A stretch of DNA of 33,467 nucleotides from Pseudomonas fluorescens (GCF_902497895.1 NZ_CABVHQ010000063.1:1-33467), one strand, 5' to 3'. Shown: positions 1-7,886, counted from the first letter of the stretch. Translations and numbers: made by a program. The notes: generated by a model from the sequence alone, not told the origin.

Positions 1-186
1 GGCCCCGGCCGCCCGCCGACAAGCCTGTGGATCCGCCTGCGCGCCCAGCAGGAGCACCTCGAAGGTACCGCCGCTGACGGCGACGCTCTGCGCCGCTGCC
101 AATACGGCGTCCTGCGCTTCCTCACCCCATGCCAACGGCACCAGTGCCAGCACTCGCGACCTTACCGCTGAATCCTGCGTGCTCAT
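1..186 (-). CDS. etfA: Electron transfer flavoprotein alpha subunit, N-terminal fragment cut by the window edge
   Basis: Only the first 62 codons are present; the gene runs off the left edge. The translation starts MSTQDSAVRSRVLALVPLAW and continues with an alternating hydrophobic pattern (VLAAAQSVAVSGGTFEVLLLG), which fits the Rossmann-like N-terminal domain of EtfA/FixB. The ATG at 186 overlaps the TGA of the preceding etfB gene as ATGA, so the two are translationally coupled, as expected for subunits of an ETF heterodimer. EtfA binds the redox FAD in its C-terminal domain, which is outside the window, so the assignment rests on the partner and the fold pattern rather than on the FAD motif. 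Confidence 0.75.
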   Translation of the reverse strand, partial: MSTQDSAVRSRVLALVPLAWGEEAQDAVLAAAQSVAVSGGTFEVLLLGAQADPQACRRAAGA

Positions 187-968
187 GCGCCAACCCCCTG
201 CTCATTCAAATAGGCCAGCAATTCACTGGCCTGGCGTGCCGTATCGCCTTCGAGCAAGCGACACTGACCCTCGCGTACGCTCACGCGTGCCGCCTCCAGG
301 CTGGCCAGCGGCAATACCGTCACCTCTGCCACACTGGCCGTCACGTCGGCGAAACTCATGCGCTTGGTCTCCATGACGTTCTTCATCAGTGGGTGGCGCA
401 GCTTGTTGCGTTTATCGTTGGTGACGCTGGCCAGCAGCGGTGCGCAGACCAGCACAGACTCCTCGTCCGCACCGCGTTCACGCAGCAAACGTACCTGCTC
501 GCCAGCCCACTCGGCATGCTGGGCCAGGGCGAACAGTGGGTAGTTGAGACGCTGCGCCAGCAATACGGGAATGCTGCCTTCGTCGAGGTCGCCGAACTCG
601 CGACCGATCAGCAGCAGATCAGCAACGTCCTCGTTCTCGAGCAGGCCGGCAATTTGTCTGGCCGTCAGTTGCGCATCCCACAGGCAGGTCGGCTGCAGGT
701 CAAGACGACGCAGTGAGTCCGGGCGAAACGCCGCCACCGTACGTAGCATGGCCTCGCTGTTCGCACCGGCCAGCAGCAACACATCGATCCGGCAGTCGCT
801 GCGGCTGGCGCGCAGTTTCAGCGCCAGCTCCAACGCAGCCTCGTCGAAAGGACTGAGCAGGCGCCTGACAGTGCCACCTTCCTCGATCAGACCCTCAGCA
901 CTAATGTTCAGGGTATGCAGCGGGAAGCGGATGTCCGCCACCCCTGCCAGTAACACCAGAATCTTCAT
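183..968 (-). CDS. etfB: Electron transfer flavoprotein beta subunit (EtfB/FixA family)
   Basis: This 261-residue protein is the beta subunit of an ETF, which takes electrons one at a time from flavin dehydrogenases and passes them on, usually to ETF-quinone oxidoreductase. Family marks are the start MKILVLLAG, the SPFDEAALE segment near residue 42 (matching the conserved NPFDE), and GREFGDLDEGSIP in the middle, where the nucleotide-binding loop lies. It is divergent: the usual REVDGG stretch appears as RERGADEES, suggesting a specialised ETF rather than the housekeeping one. I chose the ATG at 968, preceded by GGGAG, over an in-frame TTG six bases upstream. It lies 19 bases after a flavoprotein gene and overlaps etfA by 4 bases, so it probably serves the dehydrogenases of this operon. 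Confidence 0.88.
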   Translation of the reverse strand: MKILVLLAGVADIRFPLHTLNISAEGLIEEGGTVRRLLSPFDEAALELALKLRASRSDCRIDVLLLAGANSEAMLRTVAAFRPDSLRRLDLQPTCLWDAQLTARQIAGLLENEDVADLLLIGREFGDLDEGSIPVLLAQRLNYPLFALAQHAEWAGEQVRLLRERGADEESVLVCAPLLASVTNDKRNKLRHPLMKNVMETKRMSFADVTASVAEVTVLPLASLEAARVSVREGQCRLLEGDTARQASELLAYLNEQGVGA

Positions 969-987
969 AGCCAACTCCCAGCTTCAG

Positions 988-2358
988 TCATAAGCCCAGC
1001 GCGGTAGTCGCGGCGAGTCGCCCAAAAATTGCTGCCTTGCCCAGCGCCGAACCCGTCATATAGGCCGCGCCATGCAGCCCCCCGACCACCTCGCCGGCGG
1101 CCAGCAGGCCCTCGATCGGTGCGCCAAAGACGTCGTGCACGCGCATCTGCGCATCGATGCACAGGCCGCAGTAGGTCCCGAACACCGCAGCTGTAGAGGG
1201 ATAGGCATAGAACGGCCCACGTTCGATCGGGCACAGCTCGCCATGCTTATGCACCAGATGGCGACGACCGAATTCGGGTTCCTGGCCGTCACGCACTGCC
1301 TGGTTGTAGACCGCGACCTCTTCCAGCAGCACGTGCTCCGGCACCTCGATCAGCCGCGCCAGCTGTTCCAGGCTCTCGGCCTCGACGAACAGGCCCTCCT
1401 CCAGTCGCCGCTCGAAGTCGAGAATGCGCACCCGGTTGTCGCCGCTTTCCATGATGCTGCGGTCGAGAATCTGGTAAGTCACGCCGTAGGACTGCTGCAT
1501 GCAGGCATCGCCGAGTAGCTTGTAGGACAGCGATTCGTCGACGAAACGCCGGCCTTCCTGGTTCACCGCAATGGCGCCCTTGTACACCGCCAGGCAGGCA
1601 TGGTGATTGTTTTCATCCATCGGATGCTTGCCAAATGTGCCCTTGATGTAGGGCGTGTCGCGTACGTCGGCACCCAGCGCCCAGGCCATGCGCAGGCCAT
1701 CGCCCTCATTGCCCTCACCGCCGATGAATACCGCGTTGTCGTACTTCGGCACGAAGCGGTGCACCAACTCGCGGTCATGGACGAAACCCCCGGCGGCCAG
1801 CACCACGGCCTTGCGCGCATACAGCTCGAATGACTCGCCGTCCTGCTCCGCCTGCACCCGGCGCACCCGTCCATTGCTCTCGCGCAACAAGCGGCGGGCG
1901 CGGGTTTGTTTGAGCACCTCGACCCGGCCGCTGGCCTTGGCCGCCAACTCCAGCTGACGGATCATGTCTGCCGGGTCGACGTTGTGCACTCGCGGCACCG
2001 ACTGCCCGGAAGCCGCCTCGATCACCGGAGTGAACACCACGCCCTTGTCGCGCAACCATTGGTAGGTGGCCAACTGGTTGTCTGCGTACGCACGCACCAG
2101 CGTCTCGTCGCATTCGCCCTTCCCAACCTCGATCCGGTCGGCGAACAATCGCTCGGCGCAGTCTTCGATGCCGTTCTCGCGCTGCAGGTCGGTACCGGCA
2201 AAAGCCAGACAACCGCCACTCATCGCCGAGGAGCCGCCGGTCTGCGCGGTCTTCTCCAACAGAATCACCTCAAGACCAGCCTCGGCCGCCTGCAGGGCTG
2301 CGGCGAAACCGGCCAGGCCGCCGCCGATCACCACTAAATCGCATTCACGGGTTTTCAT
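988..2358 (-). CDS. FAD-dependent oxidoreductase of the fumarate reductase/succinate dehydrogenase flavoprotein family
   Basis: A 456-residue soluble flavoprotein. The N-terminus has the dinucleotide-binding motif VVIGGGLAGFAAALQAAEAG followed by LLEK, then the FAD loop TGGSSAMSGG near residues 41-50. The C-terminus has the second FAD-contact region, with GAPIEGLLAAGEVVGGLHG and MTGSALGKA. The family includes fumarate and urocanate reductases and 3-ketosteroid dehydrogenases, which add or remove hydrogens across a C-C bond next to a carbonyl or carboxyl group. No heme or FMN-transfer domain is present, so electrons must go to a separate carrier, and the etfBA genes just downstream are the obvious partner. 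The usual NRLGGN loop is replaced by AYMTGSALG, so the substrate may differ from dicarboxylates. Its ATG overlaps the upstream racemase-like gene as ATGA. The exact substrate cannot be read. Confidence 0.85.
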   Translation of the reverse strand: MKTRECDLVVIGGGLAGFAAALQAAEAGLEVILLEKTAQTGGSSAMSGGCLAFAGTDLQRENGIEDCAERLFADRIEVGKGECDETLVRAYADNQLATYQWLRDKGVVFTPVIEAASGQSVPRVHNVDPADMIRQLELAAKASGRVEVLKQTRARRLLRESNGRVRRVQAEQDGESFELYARKAVVLAAGGFVHDRELVHRFVPKYDNAVFIGGEGNEGDGLRMAWALGADVRDTPYIKGTFGKHPMDENNHHACLAVYKGAIAVNQEGRRFVDESLSYKLLGDACMQQSYGVTYQILDRSIMESGDNRVRILDFERRLEEGLFVEAESLEQLARLIEVPEHVLLEEVAVYNQAVRDGQEPEFGRRHLVHKHGELCPIERGPFYAYPSTAAVFGTYCGLCIDAQMRVHDVFGAPIEGLLAAGEVVGGLHGAAYMTGSALGKAAIFGRLAATTALGL

Positions 2359-3194
2359 GCGCTCACTCCAGGTTGTTGTTCCGGCGTCAGAAAGCGTTCG
2401 CTGAGACCGTAGAAGGCAAAAATTTCCTTGACCCGCTGGCGTTCCGGCCGCGCCGAGAAATAGCCTCGGTTGCAGGGCCGTACCCCATTGGCGCGGCGCA
2501 GGTCGACCATGGCCTCGGCCTGCTTGACCCAGGCGCCGAGTGAATCCAGCACTGGCACCCCGTCGACCTCATTGATGCCGTGACTGGCCAAAAGCACATT
2601 CAGTGGCGCCTCACCGGGGATGATGACTTCGGCGCCGTCGGCGATCAGCACACGGGCCGCCACGCGAAAGCGCTCGATCAGTTCGCGCGGATCGCTGAAG
2701 GCGGCCAGCACGTCGGCGAAACGAAAACCGACATGTCGCACGCCCGCCAAGCGCTCTGCCAGGCCATGACCCGAGGCGTTCGCCTGCACCAACTCGGCCA
2801 GCTCGTCGATAAACACCAGCACGCCGAAACTGCGCCCGAGCATGCAAGCGGTAAACATCGCCGACTCGCCGTAACCCACCACCGGGATGTCCAGCAGACT
2901 GCGGATATCGCGCAAGGCCGGCTCCGGCAAAGTGCTGATGGCGTAGGCGTCGAAACCCTGCTCCTCGGCATTCAGGCCGGCCGCCATGAACTGCAGACCG
3001 TGCAGGTATTGCAGGGCAGAATGCTTGATGTCGTCGCCCGGGTAGTTGCTGCGGTAAGTGCCCGGCTGCATGCCATGCATATGGATCTCGGTGCCAGGCC
3101 GCGCCACTTTGCGAAAATGCGCGCGCAGCGCCTGGTCGTAGGCACCCAGGTCACTCAACACAGTAAAACTCTGATGCCAGATACGAATGCTCAT
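2355..3194 (-). CDS. Asp/Glu/hydantoin racemase superfamily protein lacking the canonical cysteines
   Basis: 279 residues. The layout fits the Asp/Glu/hydantoin racemase and maleate isomerase superfamily: GFDAYAISTLPEPALRDIRS near residue 80, then IPVVGYGESAMFTACMLG and FGVLVF, and GAEVIIPGEAPLNVLL near residue 190. Active racemases use two cysteines, one in a CFGDPG-like loop and one in a GC loop. Here those places read STLPEP and PGEAP, so both cysteines appear to be missing. Cofactor-free racemase chemistry is therefore unlikely; a lyase, isomerase or decarboxylase activity using other residues is possible. It overlaps both neighbours by 4 bases (ATGA), so it is an integral part of the flavoprotein operon. 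The family call is fairly firm; the function is unknown. Confidence 0.75.
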   Translation of the reverse strand: MSIRIWHQSFTVLSDLGAYDQALRAHFRKVARPGTEIHMHGMQPGTYRSNYPGDDIKHSALQYLHGLQFMAAGLNAEEQGFDAYAISTLPEPALRDIRSLLDIPVVGYGESAMFTACMLGRSFGVLVFIDELAELVQANASGHGLAERLAGVRHVGFRFADVLAAFSDPRELIERFRVAARVLIADGAEVIIPGEAPLNVLLASHGINEVDGVPVLDSLGAWVKQAEAMVDLRRANGVRPCNRGYFSARPERQRVKEIFAFYGLSERFLTPEQQPGVSA

Positions 3195-4705
3195 GAAGGC
3201 TCCTTGGCCTGGTTTAGCGGGGTGGCTGCTGCCGGGATGATCCGTTTTGGCGCGGCAGCGCCCGCGCCGGCAATACGCCCAAGCACCGAGCCGGACGTCA
3301 GCCCCGCACCACCAGCGTACTTCACGTAATAGAGGTTGCCGACCAGCTCGCCAGCGGCGTAAAGGCCCGGGATAACCTGCCCCTCCTCGTCGATCACCTG
3401 GGCTTGGCTGTTCACCTTCAGCCCGCCAAAGGTGAAAGTGATGCCACAGGTCACCGCATAAGCAACGAAGGGCGGACGTTCCAGGGGATTGGCCCAGTTG
3501 GATTTGGGAATTTCCAGGCCTGAGGTCGAACGGCCGTCGCGTATCGCCGGATTGAACGGCACCTCACGGTTTACCGCGCCGTTGTAGGCACTCAGCGTGT
3601 CGAGCAGGGCATTGACGTTGATCCCCTCCAACTTCGACGCCAGTTCTTCCAGGGTGTCGGCCTGGACACGCGTCGCCTGGCGTACCCGGTATTCGTCCGG
3701 CAGCAGCGATTCGCTGTGCTGATCGAACAGCTGCCAGGCAATGCCGCCCGGCTGCTGCAGCACCTTGGCGCCCATGCTCGAGTAGGTGTAGTTGCGAAAG
3801 TCCAGGCCTTCGTCGACGAAACGCTTGCCTTCAGCGTTGACCACTACGCCGAGGTGGAAATAGTTCTTCTGCTGGTTGAGCAGGTTGAGGTCGCCCTGCT
3901 CGGGCGCATTGGCGTCGTAGAACACCGCGTGGCAACCCGACCAGTTGCCGTGCGCTGCCGCACCGATGTCCATGGCCATGCGGATGCCGTCGCCGGTGTT
4001 ATAACGCGAGCCCCGCACCTTGGCCAGGTCCCAGCCCGGCCCCAGGTACTTGGCTCGCCATTCGAGATTGGCGTGAAAGCCACCGGTGGCGAGGATCAGC
4101 CCGGCGGCACTGAAGCGCTGGCCATTGGCGCATTCGACCTGCCAGTTGCCTTGCTCATCGCGGCTCAGGTGCCGGGCCCGGCAACCATAATGCAACTCGA
4201 CACCGTTGCGCTCGGCGCGCTGCATCAGCGTCTCGACCAGACCCAGGCCACCTCCGGAGACTTCCACGGTGAGCCCGCCCCAGAACTTGTACTTACCGTC
4301 GACCTTGAACGCCTGGCGGCCGAATATCGGCATGAAGCGCACGCCCTGACGGGTCATCCACTGCAGGGTGCCGAAGCCCTCTGTAACAACCGTATCGAGT
4401 ACCTCGGGATCGGCACGGTACTGACTCTGGGCGGCCAGTTCCGAGAAGAATTCCTCTTGGCTATAACTACCGAAATCGCTGTTCTGGATTTCGCTGTCGA
4501 GCAAGTCCGGCATCAGCTCGCGCAAATCGTCGACACCCCGATAAGCGACACGAAAGGCGCCGCCGGTATGTGCCGAGTTGCCCCCACGCTGCTCCACGGG
4601 CGCCCGCTCCAGCAGTGCCACGCGAGCCCCCTGTTCGCGCGCCGACAACGCCGCGCACAGACCGGCATTGCCGCCGCCGAGCACAATCACATCGTAATGA
4701 TCCAT
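3191..4705 (-). CDS. FAD-binding dehydrogenase, tricarballylate dehydrogenase (TcuA)-like
   Basis: 504 residues. It begins DVIVLGGGNAGLCAALSARE, a Rossmann FAD motif, followed by LLERAP and RGGNSAHTGGAFR, a combination typical of TcuA-type FAD-dependent tricarballylate dehydrogenases. The C-terminal half has the CGITFTFGGLKVNSQAQVID and GLYAAGELVGNLYYVKYAGG segments that close the FAD site. TcuA oxidises tricarballylate to cis-aconitate and is reoxidised by TcuB, an iron-sulfur/heme membrane protein; no tcuB is seen here, and etfBA lies downstream instead. The last roughly 25 residues (from APKRIIPAAATP) extend beyond the FAD domain. It is the first gene of the operon, with a weak AGGGG upstream of the ATG at 4705. 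The substrate need not be tricarballylate; a related unsaturated or tricarboxylic acid is possible. Confidence 0.82.
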   Translation of the reverse strand: MDHYDVIVLGGGNAGLCAALSAREQGARVALLERAPVEQRGGNSAHTGGAFRVAYRGVDDLRELMPDLLDSEIQNSDFGSYSQEEFFSELAAQSQYRADPEVLDTVVTEGFGTLQWMTRQGVRFMPIFGRQAFKVDGKYKFWGGLTVEVSGGGLGLVETLMQRAERNGVELHYGCRARHLSRDEQGNWQVECANGQRFSAAGLILATGGFHANLEWRAKYLGPGWDLAKVRGSRYNTGDGIRMAMDIGAAAHGNWSGCHAVFYDANAPEQGDLNLLNQQKNYFHLGVVVNAEGKRFVDEGLDFRNYTYSSMGAKVLQQPGGIAWQLFDQHSESLLPDEYRVRQATRVQADTLEELASKLEGINVNALLDTLSAYNGAVNREVPFNPAIRDGRSTSGLEIPKSNWANPLERPPFVAYAVTCGITFTFGGLKVNSQAQVIDEEGQVIPGLYAAGELVGNLYYVKYAGGAGLTSGSVLGRIAGAGAAAPKRIIPAAATPLNQAKEPS

Positions 4706-4726
4706 TTCCGTCGCCCCTATGCAGAA

Positions 4727-4767
4727 AATTCGGTGCTGCCCCCAGGGCTGGCAGCTATTGCCGAATT
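4727..4767. promoter_or_regulatory. Imperfect inverted repeat in the leader of the flavoprotein operon
   Basis: The outer arms AATTCGG (4727-4733) and CCGAATT (4761-4767) enclose inner arms GCTGCC (4735-4740) and GGCAGC (4750-4755). It lies 22-62 bases upstream of the TcuA-like start, where an operator or an mRNA hairpin would act. The rest of the 4706-5039 gap holds a terminator and no convincing small gene. Confidence 0.4.
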
Positions 4768-4904
4768 ATCTGCAGGGATTCGATGGGATTACAGGCAGCC
4801 GGGCCGAAGGGGCTTTTCAGTAAACCTGCAAGGTGTGGGTGTTGGCGCAGCTTATTTCGACAGGCTGACGCAGAGGCCGTCATTCCCGTGAGCATCACTA
4901 CGCC

Positions 4905-4944
4905 GAAAAAAACAAAACCCCGGAGGTTGGCCCTACCGGGGTTT
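4905..4944 (-). terminator. Intrinsic terminator of the left amidohydrolase gene
   Basis: A perfect 9-bp stem (AAACCCCGG at 4915-4923 with CCGGGGTTT at 4936-4944) with a 12-base loop, followed on the minus strand by TGTTTTTTTTC. It lies about 95 bases past the stop of the minus-strand amidohydrolase gene ending at 5040. Confidence 0.85.
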
Positions 4945-5039
4945 CTTTGGATGCCGAGATTGGCGCAAGGTAAGAAAGCGCTCCCACGTGCTAACTATGA
5001 AAGGCTGAATCCGCCTGCGTGGGACGATAAAGTCCCGGC

Positions 5040-5729
5040 TTACTTCTGGCCAGCAGTGGCAAGGTAGGCGAGGCAAGTGTCAACGGTTTCCACGTCGGCG
5101 AACTTGGCATCAATGTCGAACAGGTTCCACGCCACCGCGCCAGGCACACGGTCGCCAATACATTCTTTTACCGCAATCGTGCGGAACCCTTCCGCCAGCC
5201 CGTCGCACAACGTTGTCCGCACACAGGCCGACGCTGTCACCCCAGTGACCAGGATCGTATCGACGCCGGCTGAACGCAGGTAGCCTGCCAGCGAGGTGCC
5301 ACTGAAAGAACTGGCGCGCTTTTTCACCAGGACAAACTCGCCGTCGATCGGCTCGATGCGCGAGTCGATCGCCCACAGATTTTCGTCATTCTGATTGACC
5401 ACATCGACCGGGATCTTGTTGTGCCATTGGCCCATGTCGGTGTTGGGGTCATTGCGGTCGGTGTTCTGATAGCAGGTGGTCACGTGCACGATTGGAAAAT
5501 TGTGTTCCCGAAACGCTTTCATCAAGCGCTGTACACCGGGAATGATCTCATCGTCGATTTTTTCACAGGTGAACGGATTACCCGGGCGGGTCCATGCGTT
5601 GGCCAGGTCGACGTTGATCAGTGCCGGGCGTTTGCCAAAACCGATTCGGCGCTGAAAGCCTCTCTCCTTATAGAGCTTGGTGGATTCTTCGAAAGCGCGT
5701 TCAAGCATGGCCATCAGGTCTTGCGACAT
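5040..5729 (-). CDS. Cysteine amidohydrolase, isochorismatase fold, N-carbamoylsarcosine amidase type (left copy)
   Basis: 229 residues. The isochorismatase-fold triad can be placed as Asp41 (in LINVDLANAW), Lys136 (in LVKKRASSFSGT) and Cys169 (in GVTASACVRTT, with the usual cis-peptide motif before it). This family hydrolyses amide or carbamoyl groups; N-carbamoylsarcosine amidase releases ammonia and CO2 from N-carbamoylsarcosine, the product of N-methylhydantoin ring opening. The hydantoinase AB genes and NCS1 permease nearby favour that type, but the exact substrate is inferred. I chose the ATG at 5729, with GGAG ahead of it, over an upstream in-frame start at 5759, because the right copy begins at the same MSQDLM. 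It differs from the right copy at 15 of 229 residues. It has its own terminator and diverges from a LysR pseudogene. Confidence 0.85.
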   Translation of the reverse strand: MSQDLMAMLERAFEESTKLYKERGFQRRIGFGKRPALINVDLANAWTRPGNPFTCEKIDDEIIPGVQRLMKAFREHNFPIVHVTTCYQNTDRNDPNTDMGQWHNKIPVDVVNQNDENLWAIDSRIEPIDGEFVLVKKRASSFSGTSLAGYLRSAGVDTILVTGVTASACVRTTLCDGLAEGFRTIAVKECIGDRVPGAVAWNLFDIDAKFADVETVDTCLAYLATAGQK

Positions 5730-5790
5730 AGTGAGTCTCTCCGGTGGGCTCAGTAACAAGGGTCGGCGTATAGGATTTGCCTGACCTGGG

Positions 5791-5850
5791 ACTCACGATA
5801 ATCTTCGATATCCATTACTTCAAATTCATTATTTCATTAAATTGATACCA
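5791..5850. promoter_or_regulatory. Divergent promoter/operator region, left copy
   Basis: Sixty bases between the amidohydrolase and the LysR pseudogene align without gaps to 14934-14993 with about 46 identities. The most conserved parts are ACTCACGATAATCT, AATTCAT..ATTTC and ATTGATACCA. Conservation outside the coding frames suggests binding sites for the adjacent LysR regulator plus promoter elements. Confidence 0.5.
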
Positions 5851-5852
5851 TA

Positions 5853-6060
5853 ATAAGCAATAATTACCGTATTGAACTCAAACCGATGAAAGCCTTTGTG
5901 GCGCTTGCCAAGCATCTGCATTTCAAGCGTGCGGCGCACGTGCTGTTCATTACACAGCCTGCGTTGAGCCGCTTGATTAAAGGACTTGAGGAGGAGCTGG
6001 GTGCAGAGCTGTTCCTGCGCACCACGCGACAGGTAGCGTTGACGGTAGCCGGCCGTCTCG
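5853..6060 (+). pseudogene. Truncated LysR-family regulator without a start codon
   Basis: Aligned to the intact regulator at 14996, this sequence keeps the first ~68 codons, covering the winged helix-turn-helix (FKRAAHVLFITQPALSRLIKGL, LRTTRQVALT). Two lesions are visible. The ATG aligned with the intact start is ATA at 5853-5855; an internal ATG at 5886 could start a shorter product. Homology stops after the residues matching GRL near 6060, where the sequence runs into the 3' end of the convergent porin gene, so the whole effector domain is missing. The frame stays open antisense through the porin until 6377, but that tail is not LysR-like. It is a remnant of a duplicated amidohydrolase/LysR module. 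Confidence 0.85.
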
Positions 6061-6074
6061 GCTACAGCGGGCGC

Positions 6075-7487
6075 TTAGAAGGCGTATTCCATCGCCAGGC
6101 GGTTTTGCCAGTAATTCTTTTCCTGGTCGGGCTGGCTTTGCAGGGCGATGAATTCAGTGATGCTCAAGCCCTCGAGCTTTCCGCCAAACTTGTAAACGGC
6201 GAACGCGAGGTATTCCGACTGATTGCTGCTGGCTGCACTTTCACTGGGTTTGAGGTCCATGAACGAGTAGCGTGCGCCAATGAACACGTCGTCGCGCAAG
6301 GCACCATTGATATCGAATGCATACGCATTGCCCGCCCCCAGGTCTTGGGTCGTGGTCAGGAACGGTTGGGCAAATAGCGGACCTGAACTGACGCCATGAG
6401 CGTAGGGCGTTACCAGCGCGCCATTGAGGTAGGCGTTTTTGTCTGGCTCGATGCGGTCGTAGCCAAGGCTGGTGGTCAGGGAGTTATGCTTTACGCCCAA
6501 TTGCACACCATAAACCCGGCTATGCACTTCACCGAGCAATTCACGACCTTCATCGTTCTCTCGAACGATCTGTGTCCCGATAAAGGGCTTGAAATCGCCT
6601 TCGCGCTTGCTCAGTTGCGCTTCCAGGTAGGTCATCCTGGCATAGTCGTCGTAATCAAACTGCCAGGCTTTGGCGTTGAGCTGTAGCGGGCCGAGGTCCA
6701 GGCTACGGGCGCCGCCGATGCCCCAGAAACCATCGGTTTGCTGATCGCCGATTCCTGAGAAAGCGTCAAATCCGGCGTTATAGGTGGTCTCTTTCTTGAA
6801 GGAGTTGTCGATATACGACTTGAAGCGATACATGCGCATCGCTGAAAGGTAGTTCGCGTCATCGCCGTAGTGTACTGAAACGCCCTGGAACAGTTGGGGT
6901 GCCATGCGCCAGTCATACGTTGAGGCGAACGGCACATCGATCTCCTGGTTGCCAGCGGTGATCTTGAATTGGTCGTGCTCCCATTGAAGATAAGCTTCGC
7001 CCATTGCAGTGATATTGGGCCCAAGGTCTCTATCGCGTTCGGCGGGATCATCGGAATGGGCGATAGCGCGTTGTACATAAGCGCTGACGCCCGCGCTGAA
7101 GCCGTCGTAGGCGGCGGTTTTGAAACCCAGTTTGCCGCCGTAACTCAATGTATCCTGGGTCAGCCCCTTGTTGAAAAAGGCGTTATGCCCGGAGAAGTAG
7201 ATGGTGCGAAAGTTACCGTTAATACTGCCCTTGCTGAATATTTCCGCGACCGACGAGGCATCGCTGCTCTGCGCAGTAGTTTGTTCGTCATGCAGCCGCG
7301 ACAGGCTTTGATGTTGTACCGGTTCACCGAGGGTTTCCGGTTGTAGTGCCGCCATATTCAATATGTCCGCATCCTGGCCTACAGTCGGTATTTCAGCCCA
7401 GGCGAACCCCGGCACGGCGATGGCCATGGCGATAAGTAGATTCCGTGGGCGTAAGCTTGAGTTGAGTTCATTATTTTCTCTATTCAT
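6075..7487 (-). CDS. OprD-family outer membrane porin
   Basis: 470 residues with a Sec signal peptide: an 18-residue polar start, the hydrophobic stretch NLLIAMAIAVPGFAWA, and probable cleavage after Ala31. The mature part has the alternating beta-barrel pattern, an early GNFRTIYFSG strand, SYGGKLGFKTAAYDGFSAGV, and DVFIGARYSFMDLKPS near the end. It closes on EYAF with the terminal Phe used by the barrel assembly machinery. OprD porins admit specific small molecules such as amino acids and organic acids. Its place between hydantoinase genes and an amidohydrolase suggests it admits the substrate of that pathway, but the specificity cannot be read. About 400 bases separate it from hyuB, so it probably has its own promoter. 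Its stop lies about 15 bases from the broken end of the LysR pseudogene. Confidence 0.88.
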   Translation of the reverse strand: MNRENNELNSSLRPRNLLIAMAIAVPGFAWAEIPTVGQDADILNMAALQPETLGEPVQHQSLSRLHDEQTTAQSSDASSVAEIFSKGSINGNFRTIYFSGHNAFFNKGLTQDTLSYGGKLGFKTAAYDGFSAGVSAYVQRAIAHSDDPAERDRDLGPNITAMGEAYLQWEHDQFKITAGNQEIDVPFASTYDWRMAPQLFQGVSVHYGDDANYLSAMRMYRFKSYIDNSFKKETTYNAGFDAFSGIGDQQTDGFWGIGGARSLDLGPLQLNAKAWQFDYDDYARMTYLEAQLSKREGDFKPFIGTQIVRENDEGRELLGEVHSRVYGVQLGVKHNSLTTSLGYDRIEPDKNAYLNGALVTPYAHGVSSGPLFAQPFLTTTQDLGAGNAYAFDINGALRDDVFIGARYSFMDLKPSESAASSNQSEYLAFAVYKFGGKLEGLSITEFIALQSQPDQEKNYWQNRLAMEYAF

Positions 7488-7886
7488 TGCCGCTCTTCTT
7501 CGCTAGGGTCTGTCCTGCAAAGTCGCGACGTCGAAGGCACGCCCATAAAGAGCGCCTTGGCATTAATCGCTATTCCAGGGACAAATATTGTTATAGGGAT
7601 GAGTGGGCAGTACTGACGAAAGCGAAGTTGAATCACTGGGTTACGGCAGTCAGGGACGACGGCACTCAATGTATTTTTTTATTATGAGGGCGTGTAGGAA
7701 CACGTATATCTGGAGGGCGTCGTTCAACCGGATAGCCGTCCTTGATCGTTGAATACGCAGCAGACAGTTGCCGGGGTCGCCACCGGCAGCGCGACCCCGA
7801 CTTCCTTTCGAAAGATGCCTGTGCCTGCGCAGGATCGGCGCGAGTCATCTCGCGTCGATCCTCTTGGCCTTTTCTGAGCCGGGCAG
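7488..7886. other. Intergenic region between hyuB and the porin
   Basis: About 400 bases without a convincing gene. The half nearer the porin (7550-7690) is AT-richer and should hold its minus-strand promoter. The half nearer hyuB carries the two strong hairpins listed separately. Confidence 0.5.
7772..7862 (-). terminator. Pair of strong hairpins downstream of hyuB
   Basis: The first is CGGGGTCGC (7772-7780) with GCGACCCCG (7791-7799), a 9-bp stem with a 10-base loop. The second is at 7831-7862: AGGATCG-G-CGCGAG, loop TCAT, CTCGCG-T-CGATCCT, a 14-bp stem with one G/T pair. Neither is followed by a T-run on the minus strand, so these may protect the 3' end of the hyuAB message or act with Rho rather than be classical terminators. 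Confidence 0.45.

Noticed and set aside
3716..4891. Long plus-strand frame opposite the TcuA-like gene.
   Set aside because: Shadow frame; the minus strand has clear FAD-binding motifs.
6061..6377. Open plus-strand frame continuing from the LysR pseudogene through the porin gene.
   Set aside because: It is antisense to the porin and has no LysR effector-domain character.
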